Shown: in pieces, positions 24,950-32,575 of the stretch
Position numbering within the stretch: the stretch's first letter is position 1
How the letters are laid out: every line of letters begins with the position of its first letter
Source of the DNA: Chitinophagaceae bacterium
GTDB lineage: Bacteria > Bacteroidota > Bacteroidia > Chitinophagales > Chitinophagaceae
Assembly (NCBI GenBank): GCA_014379965.1
Contig: JACMKU010000122.1
Span: forward strand, 1 to 39,561
DNA: 39,561 bases
Direction: 5' to 3'
Program-made: the position numbers and the translations under genes
The notes under the pieces: model-generated
What the model was told of the DNA's origin: nothing
The model's input: the letters and a program-made list of their open reading frames with translations, nothing else
Databases searched by the model: none

Positions 24950-25340
24950 GGATAGCATCGACCTTAACCGCTTCTTTCAACAATTTCACAATCGCCTTTT
25001 CATCGATCTCGTCCACATCATGATAGATTTTGTAAAAGATCTGCTTATTCGTACCGTGAGTGAGGTAATTGTCTTCGTCCTTGAGATTTTTTCCCCACCA
25101 GAGACCAAACAAAACACCTTTCTTTATTCCGCCCCTGGGAATCGTCGCGGGCCATATGATGCAGATCCCTTTATTGCCGTAGAAGTAAGGCACGTTATAG
25201 GAGATTTTTTCTTTGCAGTAAGAGGGAAGATTTTCCAGTACAATCTGGCGTAGTACATCCGTGATGATCCGCTCATCTTCGGGCAGCACATCGAAGAGCT
25301 GCACCAGGTTCCTGATCCTAATGATGGGTGTTTGAGACAT
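24900..25340 (-). CDS. DUF1801 domain protein
   Basis: The 146-residue cytoplasmic protein matches the DUF1801 (YdhG/YjbR-like) pattern: an N-terminal helical part with LPEDERIITDVLRQIVLENL, then strand KEKISYNVPYFYGNKGICIIWP, and KGVLFGLWWGKNLKDED with the conserved aromatic pair. The family is small and of unknown biochemical function. The terminal tail VRKTGRPEVRKTFKR is encoded by the gtccggaag repeat arm, so it is a repeat-derived extension, not part of the domain. It is transcribed toward the amylase-family gene. Confidence 0.85.
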   Translation of the reverse strand: MSQTPIIRIRNLVQLFDVLPEDERIITDVLRQIVLENLPSYCKEKISYNVPYFYGNKGICIIWPATIPRGGIKKGVLFGLWWGKNLKDEDNYLTHGTNKQIFYKIYHDVDEIDEKAIVKLLKEAVKVDAIQVRKTGRPEVRKTFKR

Positions 25341-25432
25341 CTGTATGAAAAATCTAAAATAGTGTAAAATGTAAATTTTCTGATTGAGTTTCAGTATTAC
25401 ATCTTGCCTTTCTAATTCCCTGAAGTATTTTC

Positions 25433-26527
25433 TTAGTGACAGTTTGCCAGCGAAACACTTTTGACAAGCGCCTGGTCAGTTGCATCCAGCGGCCTACAAC
25501 CAGCACTTCCGATTACGATGCTAGCTGCCGCACAAGCGGATTGCGTTGTCACCGAAGCTTCCGTGGGAATTGGCCAGAGAGGATGATTACTCAACCTGTT
25601 TGGATCTACGGTAGTATTCCCGCTTACGTTGCCCGAAACAAATCCGCGTGCATTCGTGCTATTGTGATTGAAGTCTACGGCACTCTCCGCATCTATTCCG
25701 GAAGTCTGGTAAAAGTTATTGATGATATTGGCCGTTCCGCCATAGTCGATTCCTGTCCCATATCCGAAACTGGTTCCTCCATTGTTTCCCCAATTCCAAA
25801 CCACGTTACACCTGAAGTCAAGCATAAGGTTATCCGTATTGATATTGTCTACGCAGTGCACAAGGGGATTTCTCTCCCCGACGCCAGACGCACTCCTTGA
25901 ATTAAAAAGGTTGTGATGAACGCTCAAATCCTTCGTGCCCTCATACGCTATTAGCATGGCGCCGGACCAGGTCGATTGACCGGGACCGATGATGCTATAT
26001 TGAACAGAGATATTGTGAGCTCCAGCAGTCATGTCGAAATTTCCATCACCGCTACCCGATACTGAGATATGATCAAACACCATGTTGTACCCATTCACGA
26101 CGTTGATGCCATCATTTCCGGCATTCCTTACGCGAATACTCTTCACGATGATATCATGACAGCCGTCCTGGAATGACAGTCCATTTCCACTGCCCCCATT
26201 ATCGATCGTGATTCCAGGTGAAGGCGCGGTAGTGCCATCGATAGTGAGATTGAAGACCGGGACTTCGTTAGAACTGTCCCAGCTGAAGTGTTCAATAGTG
26301 CCCGCCACGTCGAACACGATGATGCGGTTGCTGCCCATGGCCTGGTACAACGACCCATCTCCGGAACGATTAAGGTTGGTCACATGTACGACCTGTAGAC
26401 CGGACCCGCCAGCCGTGACGGCTCCAAAGCCTTCAATCGGGGGAGGCAATGGTATATCCATTTCCCGCTGACAATGGAGGGAAATTATGGCTATGGAAAG
26501 GATAAAAACAATTATCCGGGTCGGCAT
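25433..26527 (-). CDS. Pectate-lyase-like parallel beta-helix lipoprotein
   Basis: The 364-residue protein has a lipobox ISLHC (Cys19). The mature sequence opens with EGFGAVTAGG, the classical start of pectate lyase family 1-type helices, and continues with SGDGSLYQAM, NRIIVFDVAGTIE, and repeated coils (NGLSFQDGCHDIIVKSIRV; DHISVSGSGDGNFDM; VHHNLFNSRSASGVGERNP). The D-x-x-x-H and R-x-x-P (GERNP) motifs recall the substrate and calcium sites of pectate lyases. It probably cleaves a polygalacturonate-like polysaccharide outside the cell. The C-terminal 60 residues are Ala-rich and not part of the helix. Confidence 0.85.
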   Translation of the reverse strand: MPTRIIVFILSIAIISLHCQREMDIPLPPPIEGFGAVTAGGSGLQVVHVTNLNRSGDGSLYQAMGSNRIIVFDVAGTIEHFSWDSSNEVPVFNLTIDGTTAPSPGITIDNGGSGNGLSFQDGCHDIIVKSIRVRNAGNDGINVVNGYNMVFDHISVSGSGDGNFDMTAGAHNISVQYSIIGPGQSTWSGAMLIAYEGTKDLSVHHNLFNSRSASGVGERNPLVHCVDNINTDNLMLDFRCNVVWNWGNNGGTSFGYGTGIDYGGTANIINNFYQTSGIDAESAVDFNHNSTNARGFVSGNVSGNTTVDPNRLSNHPLWPIPTEASVTTQSACAAASIVIGSAGCRPLDATDQALVKSVSLANCH

Positions 26528-26666
26528 CTGGTGGCTTGTTTGGCCGATAAAACTATACTAAAATGAGTAAAAATTATAATCTGATACTTCCTTTGCAACC
26601 TGGCCATCCGTTCGCTGATTTTCAGCGTCATTAATCCCGTATATTTAAAGCTATAAACAGATATCA

Positions 26667-27905
26667 ATGAGATTCTTGCCAATAATCATCCTCGCCGCCG
26701 GCCTAAGTTTTTGCTCAAACTCCCGGCAGAATCCTGCCGCGACCCAGGAGCCGGCGACTTCCGTGGAAGTTGCGACAAGCGACATGAGAACCGGCGCGGA
26801 ACAGACCGAGAAGTACCTTCCATATCTTAAAGGCAAGCGGGTGGCCATGCTTGCTAACCAGACAACTATCATTGGAAAATCACACCTCGTGGATAGCCTG
26901 AAGGCACTTGGGGTAAATATTGTGAAAGTGTTCGGCCCCGAGCATGGCTTTCGTGGGAATGCGAGCGCCGGTGTATCCGTGTCCGATGAGGTGGATAAGG
27001 CAACTGGCATTCCCGTCATTTCGCTTTATGGACCGAAGAACAAGCCTAGCAAGCAGGATCTGGCCGATGTCGACCTCGTTGTTTATGATCTACAGGATGT
27101 GGGTTGCCGGTTTTATACTAACATCAACGCTCTTGTTCGGTTAATGAACGCTTGCCACGACAGTGGTAAAGAACTACTCATACTCGACAGGCCGAATCCA
27201 AATGGGTATTTGATCGACGGACCGATCCTGGACATGAAGTACAAGTCAGGCATCGGGATGTTTCCTCTACCGATTTCGCATGGCCTAACCGTAGGTGAAT
27301 TTGCGCAGATGGCGAATGGAGAGGGATGGCTGGAGAATAAAGTCAAATGTAACATCCGGGTAATTGAAGTCGCAAACTATAACCATGACATGTACTACAC
27401 CCTTCCGGTGAAACCGTCGCCGAATTTGAACACCCAGCAATCGATCATGCTATATCCTTCTACCTGCTTGTTCGAAGGCACTTACCTCAACCACGGACGC
27501 GGCACATATTTTCCATTTACTGTACTAGGTAGTCCGCAGCTAAAGGGAAAGTATGAATTCAGTTTCACTCCAACCGGTATCAAAGGCATGGCGGAGACTC
27601 CGCTATTCATGGACCAGGTTTGCTACGGACTGGACCTTCGCAACTACGACGTGAACAAGCTCATCAAATCAAAGAAGATAAACCTCCAATGGTTGATGGA
27701 ACTATACAAGGCTCATCCCGAGAAGGAGAAATTCTTCCAGTCAAGTCTTAGTAGAGAGATGGGAAACATCGACAGGCTTTCAGGGACGGGCTTACTCAGG
27801 CAGCAGATCGCCGAGGGCAAGTCTGAAGAAGAAATTCGCGCCTCGTGGGAACCGGGATTGAGTGAGTATAAGGTGATGAGGAAAAAATATCTATTGTATC
27901 CTTAA
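26667..27905 (+). CDS. namZ: DUF1343 protein, NamZ-type exo-N-acetylmuramidase (GH171)
   Basis: DUF1343 is the family of NamZ, which releases MurNAc from the non-reducing end of peptidoglycan fragments. The 412-residue chain has a lipobox LSFC (Cys16), a short Ala/Pro/Thr linker, then the domain: KRVAMLANQTTIIG near residue 57, VFGPEHGFRG near 88, and DLVVYDLQDVGCRFYTNINAL near 133, followed by LDRPNPNG and the C-terminal LNHGRGT. The acidic residues in PEHG and DLQDVG are the expected catalytic region. With the lytic transglycosylase in this window, it suggests cell-wall turnover or scavenging, though the two genes are not linked. The stop lies just before a repeat stretch. Confidence 0.9.
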   Translation: MRFLPIIILAAGLSFCSNSRQNPAATQEPATSVEVATSDMRTGAEQTEKYLPYLKGKRVAMLANQTTIIGKSHLVDSLKALGVNIVKVFGPEHGFRGNASAGVSVSDEVDKATGIPVISLYGPKNKPSKQDLADVDLVVYDLQDVGCRFYTNINALVRLMNACHDSGKELLILDRPNPNGYLIDGPILDMKYKSGIGMFPLPISHGLTVGEFAQMANGEGWLENKVKCNIRVIEVANYNHDMYYTLPVKPSPNLNTQQSIMLYPSTCLFEGTYLNHGRGTYFPFTVLGSPQLKGKYEFSFTPTGIKGMAETPLFMDQVCYGLDLRNYDVNKLIKSKKINLQWLMELYKAHPEKEKFFQSSLSREMGNIDRLSGTGLLRQQIAEGKSEEEIRASWEPGLSEYKVMRKKYLLYP

Positions 27906-27917
27906 GAGTAGTGGGTA

Positions 27918-28168
27918 TGAGTCGTCATTGCGAGCGACGCGAAGCAAATGGGTTATGAGTCGTGATTGAGCGAAGCGAATCAAATGAGTTACGGGTTGCC
28001 TAAACCGACCAGTCGGACTTGATTCGAATATACATCAGCAAGCTCGAGACTTCTAGCATTCCCGAATTTCGGAGTACCATTCACCACTCACCATTCACTA
28101 TTCCTGAGCGAGAAACAGAGCGGGAGCGAGGTAGGCACTCACCACTGACCACTGACCACTGACTACTC
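27918..28168. repeat. Mixed intergenic repeats: gcgagcgacgcgaagc unit, caccattcac and ccactgac arrays
   Basis: A two-copy ATGAGTCGTCATTGCGAGC/ATGAGTCGTGATTGAGCG unit lies at 27918-27990, a type widespread in bacterial intergenic DNA. CACCACTCACCATTCACTA occurs near 28082-28101. A tandem CCACTGACCACTGACCACTG runs to about 28168 and supplies the stop of the M14 gene. The arrangement is between convergent genes and appears to merge several families. Confidence 0.75.
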
Positions 28169-28171
28169 ACC

Positions 28172-29911
28172 TCACCTCTCCCTGCTCGCCACTCCTCCCT
28201 TTCTGCTATCCACCTGCACCTTTAATTTACCGCCTCCTTGTACAATCCAACGTACGGTTACCGTGCCAAGCCCAGGTATGTTGCGTACAGCGACTGTGGC
28301 TGGATCGGTTCTCTGCTCAGTTGTGATGTTCAGGTCGGCATTGTCGACGACCATCCCCGCCATTACCTTGCCTCCTGTAAGAGTGATGTAATCGGGCCGT
28401 TCAATCTTGAACTTTAAGTCCTGGCTTGAATGCGTAGGCATAAGACGTGTGTTGGATATAACTGCGGTCACCTGTTTCAATCCATCACCTAGATCTTTTT
28501 CCATAATAGTATCAACACTCAATTTCGGAGTGTGATAGCCGTGATAGATGGTGAATGACATATTGCGGTGAGCATCTCCTTCAAGTAAGAATCCAGGGTG
28601 AGCTCTTCCAAAGTTTTTCTTGAAGCCACCTATCTCGATCTTACCATATTCAGGGTGGTCATACTCATGCCAGTCGACAAACGCGTCTCTGAATAAGGTA
28701 TAGCGATCAAAAGTGAATGATGTATTATCCTGCGGATCACGGGTAGCCTCCTTGTTATAAAACAGGTATGGCGTCCATAGCTCATTGGAGAAAGTATAGA
28801 TTCCACGGCCGCCATAAAACCAGTCGAGTTCGCCACCATAGGCGGAGTAGAGATCTTTATACACTACGAGGTACTTATATCCTGGTATCAGTTCTTCGCC
28901 TTTTTTTCCAATCACATCATATACCTGCAAATCCTGCGGATTGTAAGTCTGGAGATCATTGGGATCGCCGGGACCACGCAGGATCATTCCACCAGCGTTA
29001 TGATACGACTGCGCGGCAGCGATATTTGGATGCTTCATCACGAACTCCTGCACGGCTCGATTCTCAGGAAGCGAGAATGGATATTTATACGCGCCATTCT
29101 GTATATAATTTGGCTGCCATCCCCAACCCCAGTCGCGGTTAGGATCATATTCGAATGTGTAGCCATCTTCATTCACGATTCCATCTCCATCGTTATCCTT
29201 TCCTTCAAGACCGAGAAGTTCATATTCACCTTTCTCATCGGGTCCTACCTGTATCAGACGCCTGGGTTCAACCGGATCGATGCGATAACGTCCATTGGGA
29301 TTGCGGCGCCTCATCATTAAGATTTGTTTGTCGCCATCGAGATCGTCATACCCGTCTTCATCCACCAATCCATCACGGTCGTTGTCAATCGGGATCACAC
29401 CCGAACGAGGCGAGCTCCCGGTATTGGGCTCGTGGAAATAACTGTCACGTCCATCCGGATTGATTGTGGGCACGATGTAGAAAACTTTGTCGGCCAACAA
29501 TTCCTGTACAAATCGCGTGTCTTTGAAAGATTCTGTGAGATACCATGCGGCATATAAGGAGAATTCTGCACCTTGTATTTCATTAGAGTGAATGTTGCCA
29601 TCGATGTACATGGCGGGTTTCTTATCTGCATTCCCTTTCTTGAAATCAGTGACCGTGAGACACCATATATCTCTTCCTTTATAAGATTTACCGATCGACT
29701 CCAACTTGGCAAGGTCCGGATAGGCTTTGGCGATCTTCTTGCAGATCTCCGTGATGCCTGCATGATCATTATACCTGTTCCAGCTAATGACCACCGCGGG
29801 ATTCACGGGCGAGCCGGCCGCCTTGAACAGTTGTGATGGCGATTGCGCTGACACTATCATGGCTGAAAAAATAGAAATGCACGTCGCAACGATGTATATA
29901 TTACGTTTCAT
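28172..29911 (-). CDS. Secreted M14 zinc carboxypeptidase with calcium-type loops
   Basis: I start at the ATG at 29911 (MKRNIYIVATC), giving 579 residues; an ATG three codons earlier (29920) is possible. Signal peptide ends near residue 22 (SAQ). The M14 catalytic set is complete: H108 and E111 (GNIHSNE), R155 (NPDGR), H304 (SYHNAGG) and E377 (TFSNELW). Two Asp-rich DNDRDGLVDEDG and DNDGDGIVNEDG loops, near residues 177 and 239, look like calcium-binding repeats. The C-terminal 120 residues form beta modules, perhaps for folding or sorting. The upstream gene (29930-31567), only 18 bases away, encodes a degenerate paralogue, so both are probably co-transcribed. It should remove or cut C-terminal residues in the periplasm or outside. 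Confidence 0.93.
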   Translation of the reverse strand: MKRNIYIVATCISIFSAMIVSAQSPSQLFKAAGSPVNPAVVISWNRYNDHAGITEICKKIAKAYPDLAKLESIGKSYKGRDIWCLTVTDFKKGNADKKPAMYIDGNIHSNEIQGAEFSLYAAWYLTESFKDTRFVQELLADKVFYIVPTINPDGRDSYFHEPNTGSSPRSGVIPIDNDRDGLVDEDGYDDLDGDKQILMMRRRNPNGRYRIDPVEPRRLIQVGPDEKGEYELLGLEGKDNDGDGIVNEDGYTFEYDPNRDWGWGWQPNYIQNGAYKYPFSLPENRAVQEFVMKHPNIAAAQSYHNAGGMILRGPGDPNDLQTYNPQDLQVYDVIGKKGEELIPGYKYLVVYKDLYSAYGGELDWFYGGRGIYTFSNELWTPYLFYNKEATRDPQDNTSFTFDRYTLFRDAFVDWHEYDHPEYGKIEIGGFKKNFGRAHPGFLLEGDAHRNMSFTIYHGYHTPKLSVDTIMEKDLGDGLKQVTAVISNTRLMPTHSSQDLKFKIERPDYITLTGGKVMAGMVVDNADLNITTEQRTDPATVAVRNIPGLGTVTVRWIVQGGGKLKVQVDSRKGGVASRER

Positions 29912-29929
29912 TATTGTCATGTTGATAGC

Positions 29930-31567
29930 TTAGAGGTTAATGTCTATAGTCTTGCTGCCTGTCGTTGGTGCCGAGGCCTCGATGGTAATTTTCCCGGTTC
30001 CCTTTACCAACCAGGTGAGGGTTTGTGAGCTGAAGCCCTCGAGGGAATTCAGCACTTGAATCTTCTTACCACTGATCACCGATTGGTTGCCGGTGGTATT
30101 TACTTTCACATTGATTCGTTTTACCCAATAACTTCTCTCGCCAAGTTTTGTATGTGAAGCGAGGGCACCCTTGTTGATAACATCTAATGTGACTCGCGTA
30201 AGACCGCTGCCGAGTTTTTCAGTTCGAAGATTGGTAATATCCACTTCGGGTTGGAGACGAGCCAGTCCAATAATAAAATCTGTATGTTTCTTTACCAGGT
30301 CGCCTACGAGGTTGTAAGGAGGATTCGTCAATACAAAAGGGTCAACACCACCGACCCAGACTGATTGATTTGGAAAGTCGGGATGCTGCACTAGTTTCCA
30401 ATCGTTATTGGAAATTGGAATACCCTGCTGAGTCGCCCACCTGATGTAGTTCGCTATGGGATCTTCGCGTGTGAATGCCTTCTCGCCCTTCGTCGAATCG
30501 GGTTTAGTCTTCGGTACCCACCATCCTGGTGTACCGAAACTGTGCCGTCCATAATGGTAGTAAGCCCAGGAAAGGAAATCACCGCCAGCTGCTGTGGTCT
30601 TTGGTGCGTCCTTAAGTTTTACGGTCTTAGAGTAAAGATCGGCGGCCATACTGTCGGCCTTAACGTCCTGTTGCAGCCACCCCGCAATCAGCGGCTGAGT
30701 TGCGGCTACGGCGTTGTATGCATAGGGAGTGCTTAGGTTATTGTTACTTCCAAAACTTATGACAGAGTACACATTAAATTGTTCAAACAGGAAATCAAGA
30801 AGCGCCCGCGTTTCTATTTCTGAAACGGCGAATTCACCTGACCCTTGTGAAAAAGAAGGATGCTTGAAGGAGAAATTCTTGTTGAACCATATGCCTCCCT
30901 CACCATCTTCGTTGAAGAGGCCGTCCTTATCATTGTCGATACCTTCCATCATCAACTGGAATTTCCCTCTCTCACCTTTGCCCGGATCGGCTTTCACCAA
31001 CACCTGCATATTGTCGGGGTGTTCCATGTATTCACCGACTGGTGATTCGACCCGCATCCATGTGATCTTTCCATTGCCGTCGAGATCATCAAAGCCGTCT
31101 TCGTTTATCCTACCATCACGATCATCGTCTGAGGTCGAAGCGTTCCCCTGACGCTCGTATTTTAACTTCCCGAAAAATTGCTCCATTGCATCCGGGCTCA
31201 TATTCGGAAATATATAAAATGTAGTCTTCTCCAGGAGGCTTTGAATACGGGTGGCGCTATCCGTTGCAAGCAGGCTCTCGGCGAAGCCAAGAGCGAGTTC
31301 CGTTCCCAGGAGGTGTGAACCTTCCGTTCCACCGACCACGGCTATGGCGGGCTTACTCGCCGTATTGCCCTTCCCGATGGTGATCAGCCAGATGTCCTTT
31401 CCACCCGCGGTCTTGGTTAGCGATTGCACCTTCACTCTTCCCTGGCGATCCTTCGCGAGTTCATTGATGCGGGATGTTTGCTGCGAATAATTGGAATAAC
31501 CTGCCTGCGCATATGCAATAACGGAGAATGAAAGGCACAAAAGAAAACTGAATAGTCTTTTTATCAT
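29930..31567 (-). CDS. Catalytically degenerate M14-like protein
   Basis: I start at the ATG at 31567 (MIKRLFSFLLCL, signal peptide to AQA near 22), giving 545 residues; the upstream frame is repeat-derived. It aligns with the active M14 gene downstream, including the Asp-rich DDDRDGRINEDGFDDLDG loop and IDNDKDGLFNEDG. But the zinc H-x-x-E is replaced by E82-G-S-H85 (the two residues swapped), the second His context SYH is now SFG, the catalytic Glu context FSNELW is now FGTPGW, and NPDGR has become SPDAME. It is probably a pseudoenzyme, perhaps a partner or regulator of the active peptidase. The frame is intact across 545 residues, so it is under constraint. Confidence 0.88.
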   Translation of the reverse strand: MIKRLFSFLLCLSFSVIAYAQAGYSNYSQQTSRINELAKDRQGRVKVQSLTKTAGGKDIWLITIGKGNTASKPAIAVVGGTEGSHLLGTELALGFAESLLATDSATRIQSLLEKTTFYIFPNMSPDAMEQFFGKLKYERQGNASTSDDDRDGRINEDGFDDLDGNGKITWMRVESPVGEYMEHPDNMQVLVKADPGKGERGKFQLMMEGIDNDKDGLFNEDGEGGIWFNKNFSFKHPSFSQGSGEFAVSEIETRALLDFLFEQFNVYSVISFGSNNNLSTPYAYNAVAATQPLIAGWLQQDVKADSMAADLYSKTVKLKDAPKTTAAGGDFLSWAYYHYGRHSFGTPGWWVPKTKPDSTKGEKAFTREDPIANYIRWATQQGIPISNNDWKLVQHPDFPNQSVWVGGVDPFVLTNPPYNLVGDLVKKHTDFIIGLARLQPEVDITNLRTEKLGSGLTRVTLDVINKGALASHTKLGERSYWVKRINVKVNTTGNQSVISGKKIQVLNSLEGFSSQTLTWLVKGTGKITIEASAPTTGSKTIDINL

Positions 31568-31584
31568 GTGTAGCGTTTGGTTCG

Positions 31585-31614
31585 CTAATATACAGAAAAG
31601 GGAATGGTGTTCAA
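31585..31614 (-). promoter_or_regulatory. Candidate promoter of the M14 pair, -33 TTG at repeat edge
   Basis: On the minus strand TTG (31612-31614) is followed after 19 bases by TATATTAG (31585-31592), one mismatch from TAnnTTTG. The TTG is the last repeat-type base triplet of the adjacent ttgcc array. The leader would be about 11 bases. Confidence 0.45.
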
Positions 31615-31769
31615 TCGGCAATGGGCAATGGGCAATAGACAATAGGCAATAGGCAATAGGCAATAGCCAATCGACGAGTCGCAATGGGACCTTTCAAAAT
31701 CAAGTTGCCTATTGCCTATTGCCTATTGGCTATTGCCTATTGCGTATTGTCTATTGTCTATTGGCTATC
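31611..31769. repeat. Inverted array of ttgcctattg units between divergent genes
   Basis: The left arm (31611-31668) is caatgggcaatag-type; the right arm (about 31704-31769) is ttgcctattggc-type. The spacer is short and unrelated. It lies between the divergent starts of the M14-like pair and the small exported gene, so it occupies promoter DNA and is not a terminator here. Confidence 0.85.
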
Positions 31770-31915
31770 GTCTACTGACTTAACGTTTCGTTATGGCATT
31801 TCACATTCCATGGCACCTGGTTTGAATAATAATAGTACAACCGGGAAAACAATAAAAAAGTCTTTTGGAGCTTCCCAGGTTGATCCACGAGACAACAAAA
31901 GCAAAACAAAATATC

Positions 31916-32338
31916 ATGAAAAAATTTTTTACGCTAATCGCTGCCAGTTTTCTTACAATCGCGGTATTTGCAGCAGACCGGAAGCCGGTTGTGACACTTA
32001 CAGCCAGCCGCAACTACGAGATCGTAATCGATGGACGCAGCTATAGCGGAAGCTCGATCAATCTTAGCAATCTTAGGAATGGCAAACACACTATCCAGGT
32101 TTTTGAAAGAAACCGTGTCAATGTCTTCCGTAAGAAGAGCCGACTCATCGATGCAGAAACGTTCCAGGTGAAGAACAGAGATATAGATATCTATGTCGAC
32201 GCTCGCGGACAAATCTCCATCACAGAAGCCAAGCGCAAGAACTCTGGCCGTGACAAGGAATATGGTTATGACAAGAAAGACAAGCGCGACCGTGACTGGA
32301 ATGATAATGATGACAGGAATGATCGCAATAGGCAATAG
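31916..32338 (+). CDS. Small exported protein with basic/acidic C-terminal tail
   Basis: I start at the ATG at 31916 ([19 protein letters not shown], signal peptide), giving 140 residues; the earlier frame start is in noncoding DNA. The mature part is a compact beta unit ([34 protein letters not shown]) reminiscent of small PEGA-like carbohydrate or protein binding modules, then a long charged tail rich in Lys, Arg and Asp ([20 protein letters not shown]). The stop codon and last residues (NRNRQ) come from the aataggcaatag repeat. Its function is unknown; it probably sits in the envelope. Confidence 0.75.
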   Translation: MKKFFTLIAASFLTIAVFAADRKPVVTLTASRNYEIVIDGRSYSGSSINLSNLRNGKHTIQVFERNRVNVFRKKSRLIDAETFQVKNRDIDIYVDARGQISITEAKRKNSGRDKEYGYDKKDKRDRDWNDNDDRNDRNRQ

Positions 32339-32535
32339 GCAATGCGCAATAGGCAATAGGCAATAGGCAATAAGCAATAAGCAATAAGCAATAGGCAATA
32401 GGCAATAAGCAATAAGCAATAAGCAATAGGCATTGGGATAAGAAAAGATCAAAGATTTCTTATCCTTTGCCTATTTTGTTTTGTTGCCAATTGCCAATTG
32501 CCTATTGCCTATTGCCTATTGCGCATTGCCTATTG
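32325..32535. repeat. Inverted array of caataggcaatag units with internal palindrome
   Basis: The left arm (32325-32430, including a tandem of AATAAGC) and the right arm (about 32488-32535, ttgccaattgcctattgcc) flank a spacer holding a perfect 10-base stem: GGATAAGAAA (32436-32445) with TTTCTTATCC (32456-32465). The left arm overlaps the 3-prime end of the small exported gene; the right arm abuts the GGT promoter. Confidence 0.9.
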
Positions 32536-32555
32536 GGCATTTGCCACTAACTTTA
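32526..32555 (+). promoter_or_regulatory. Candidate GGT promoter using a repeat TTG as -33
   Basis: TTG (32526-32528), inside the last repeat units, is followed after 19 bases by TAACTTTA (32548-32555), one mismatch from TAnnTTTG. The leader would be about 14 bases. The arrangement mirrors that at 31585-31614. Confidence 0.45.
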
Positions 32556-32575
32556 TTCAGCCAAAACACACACTC

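Noticed and set aside
29000..29463. Plus-strand frames opposite the M14 peptidase
   Set aside because: They lie antisense to intact M14 motifs and have no family signal.
32498..32575. N-terminal extension of GGT ([13 protein letters not shown])
   Set aside because: It is the translated repeat upstream of the true signal peptide start at 32576.
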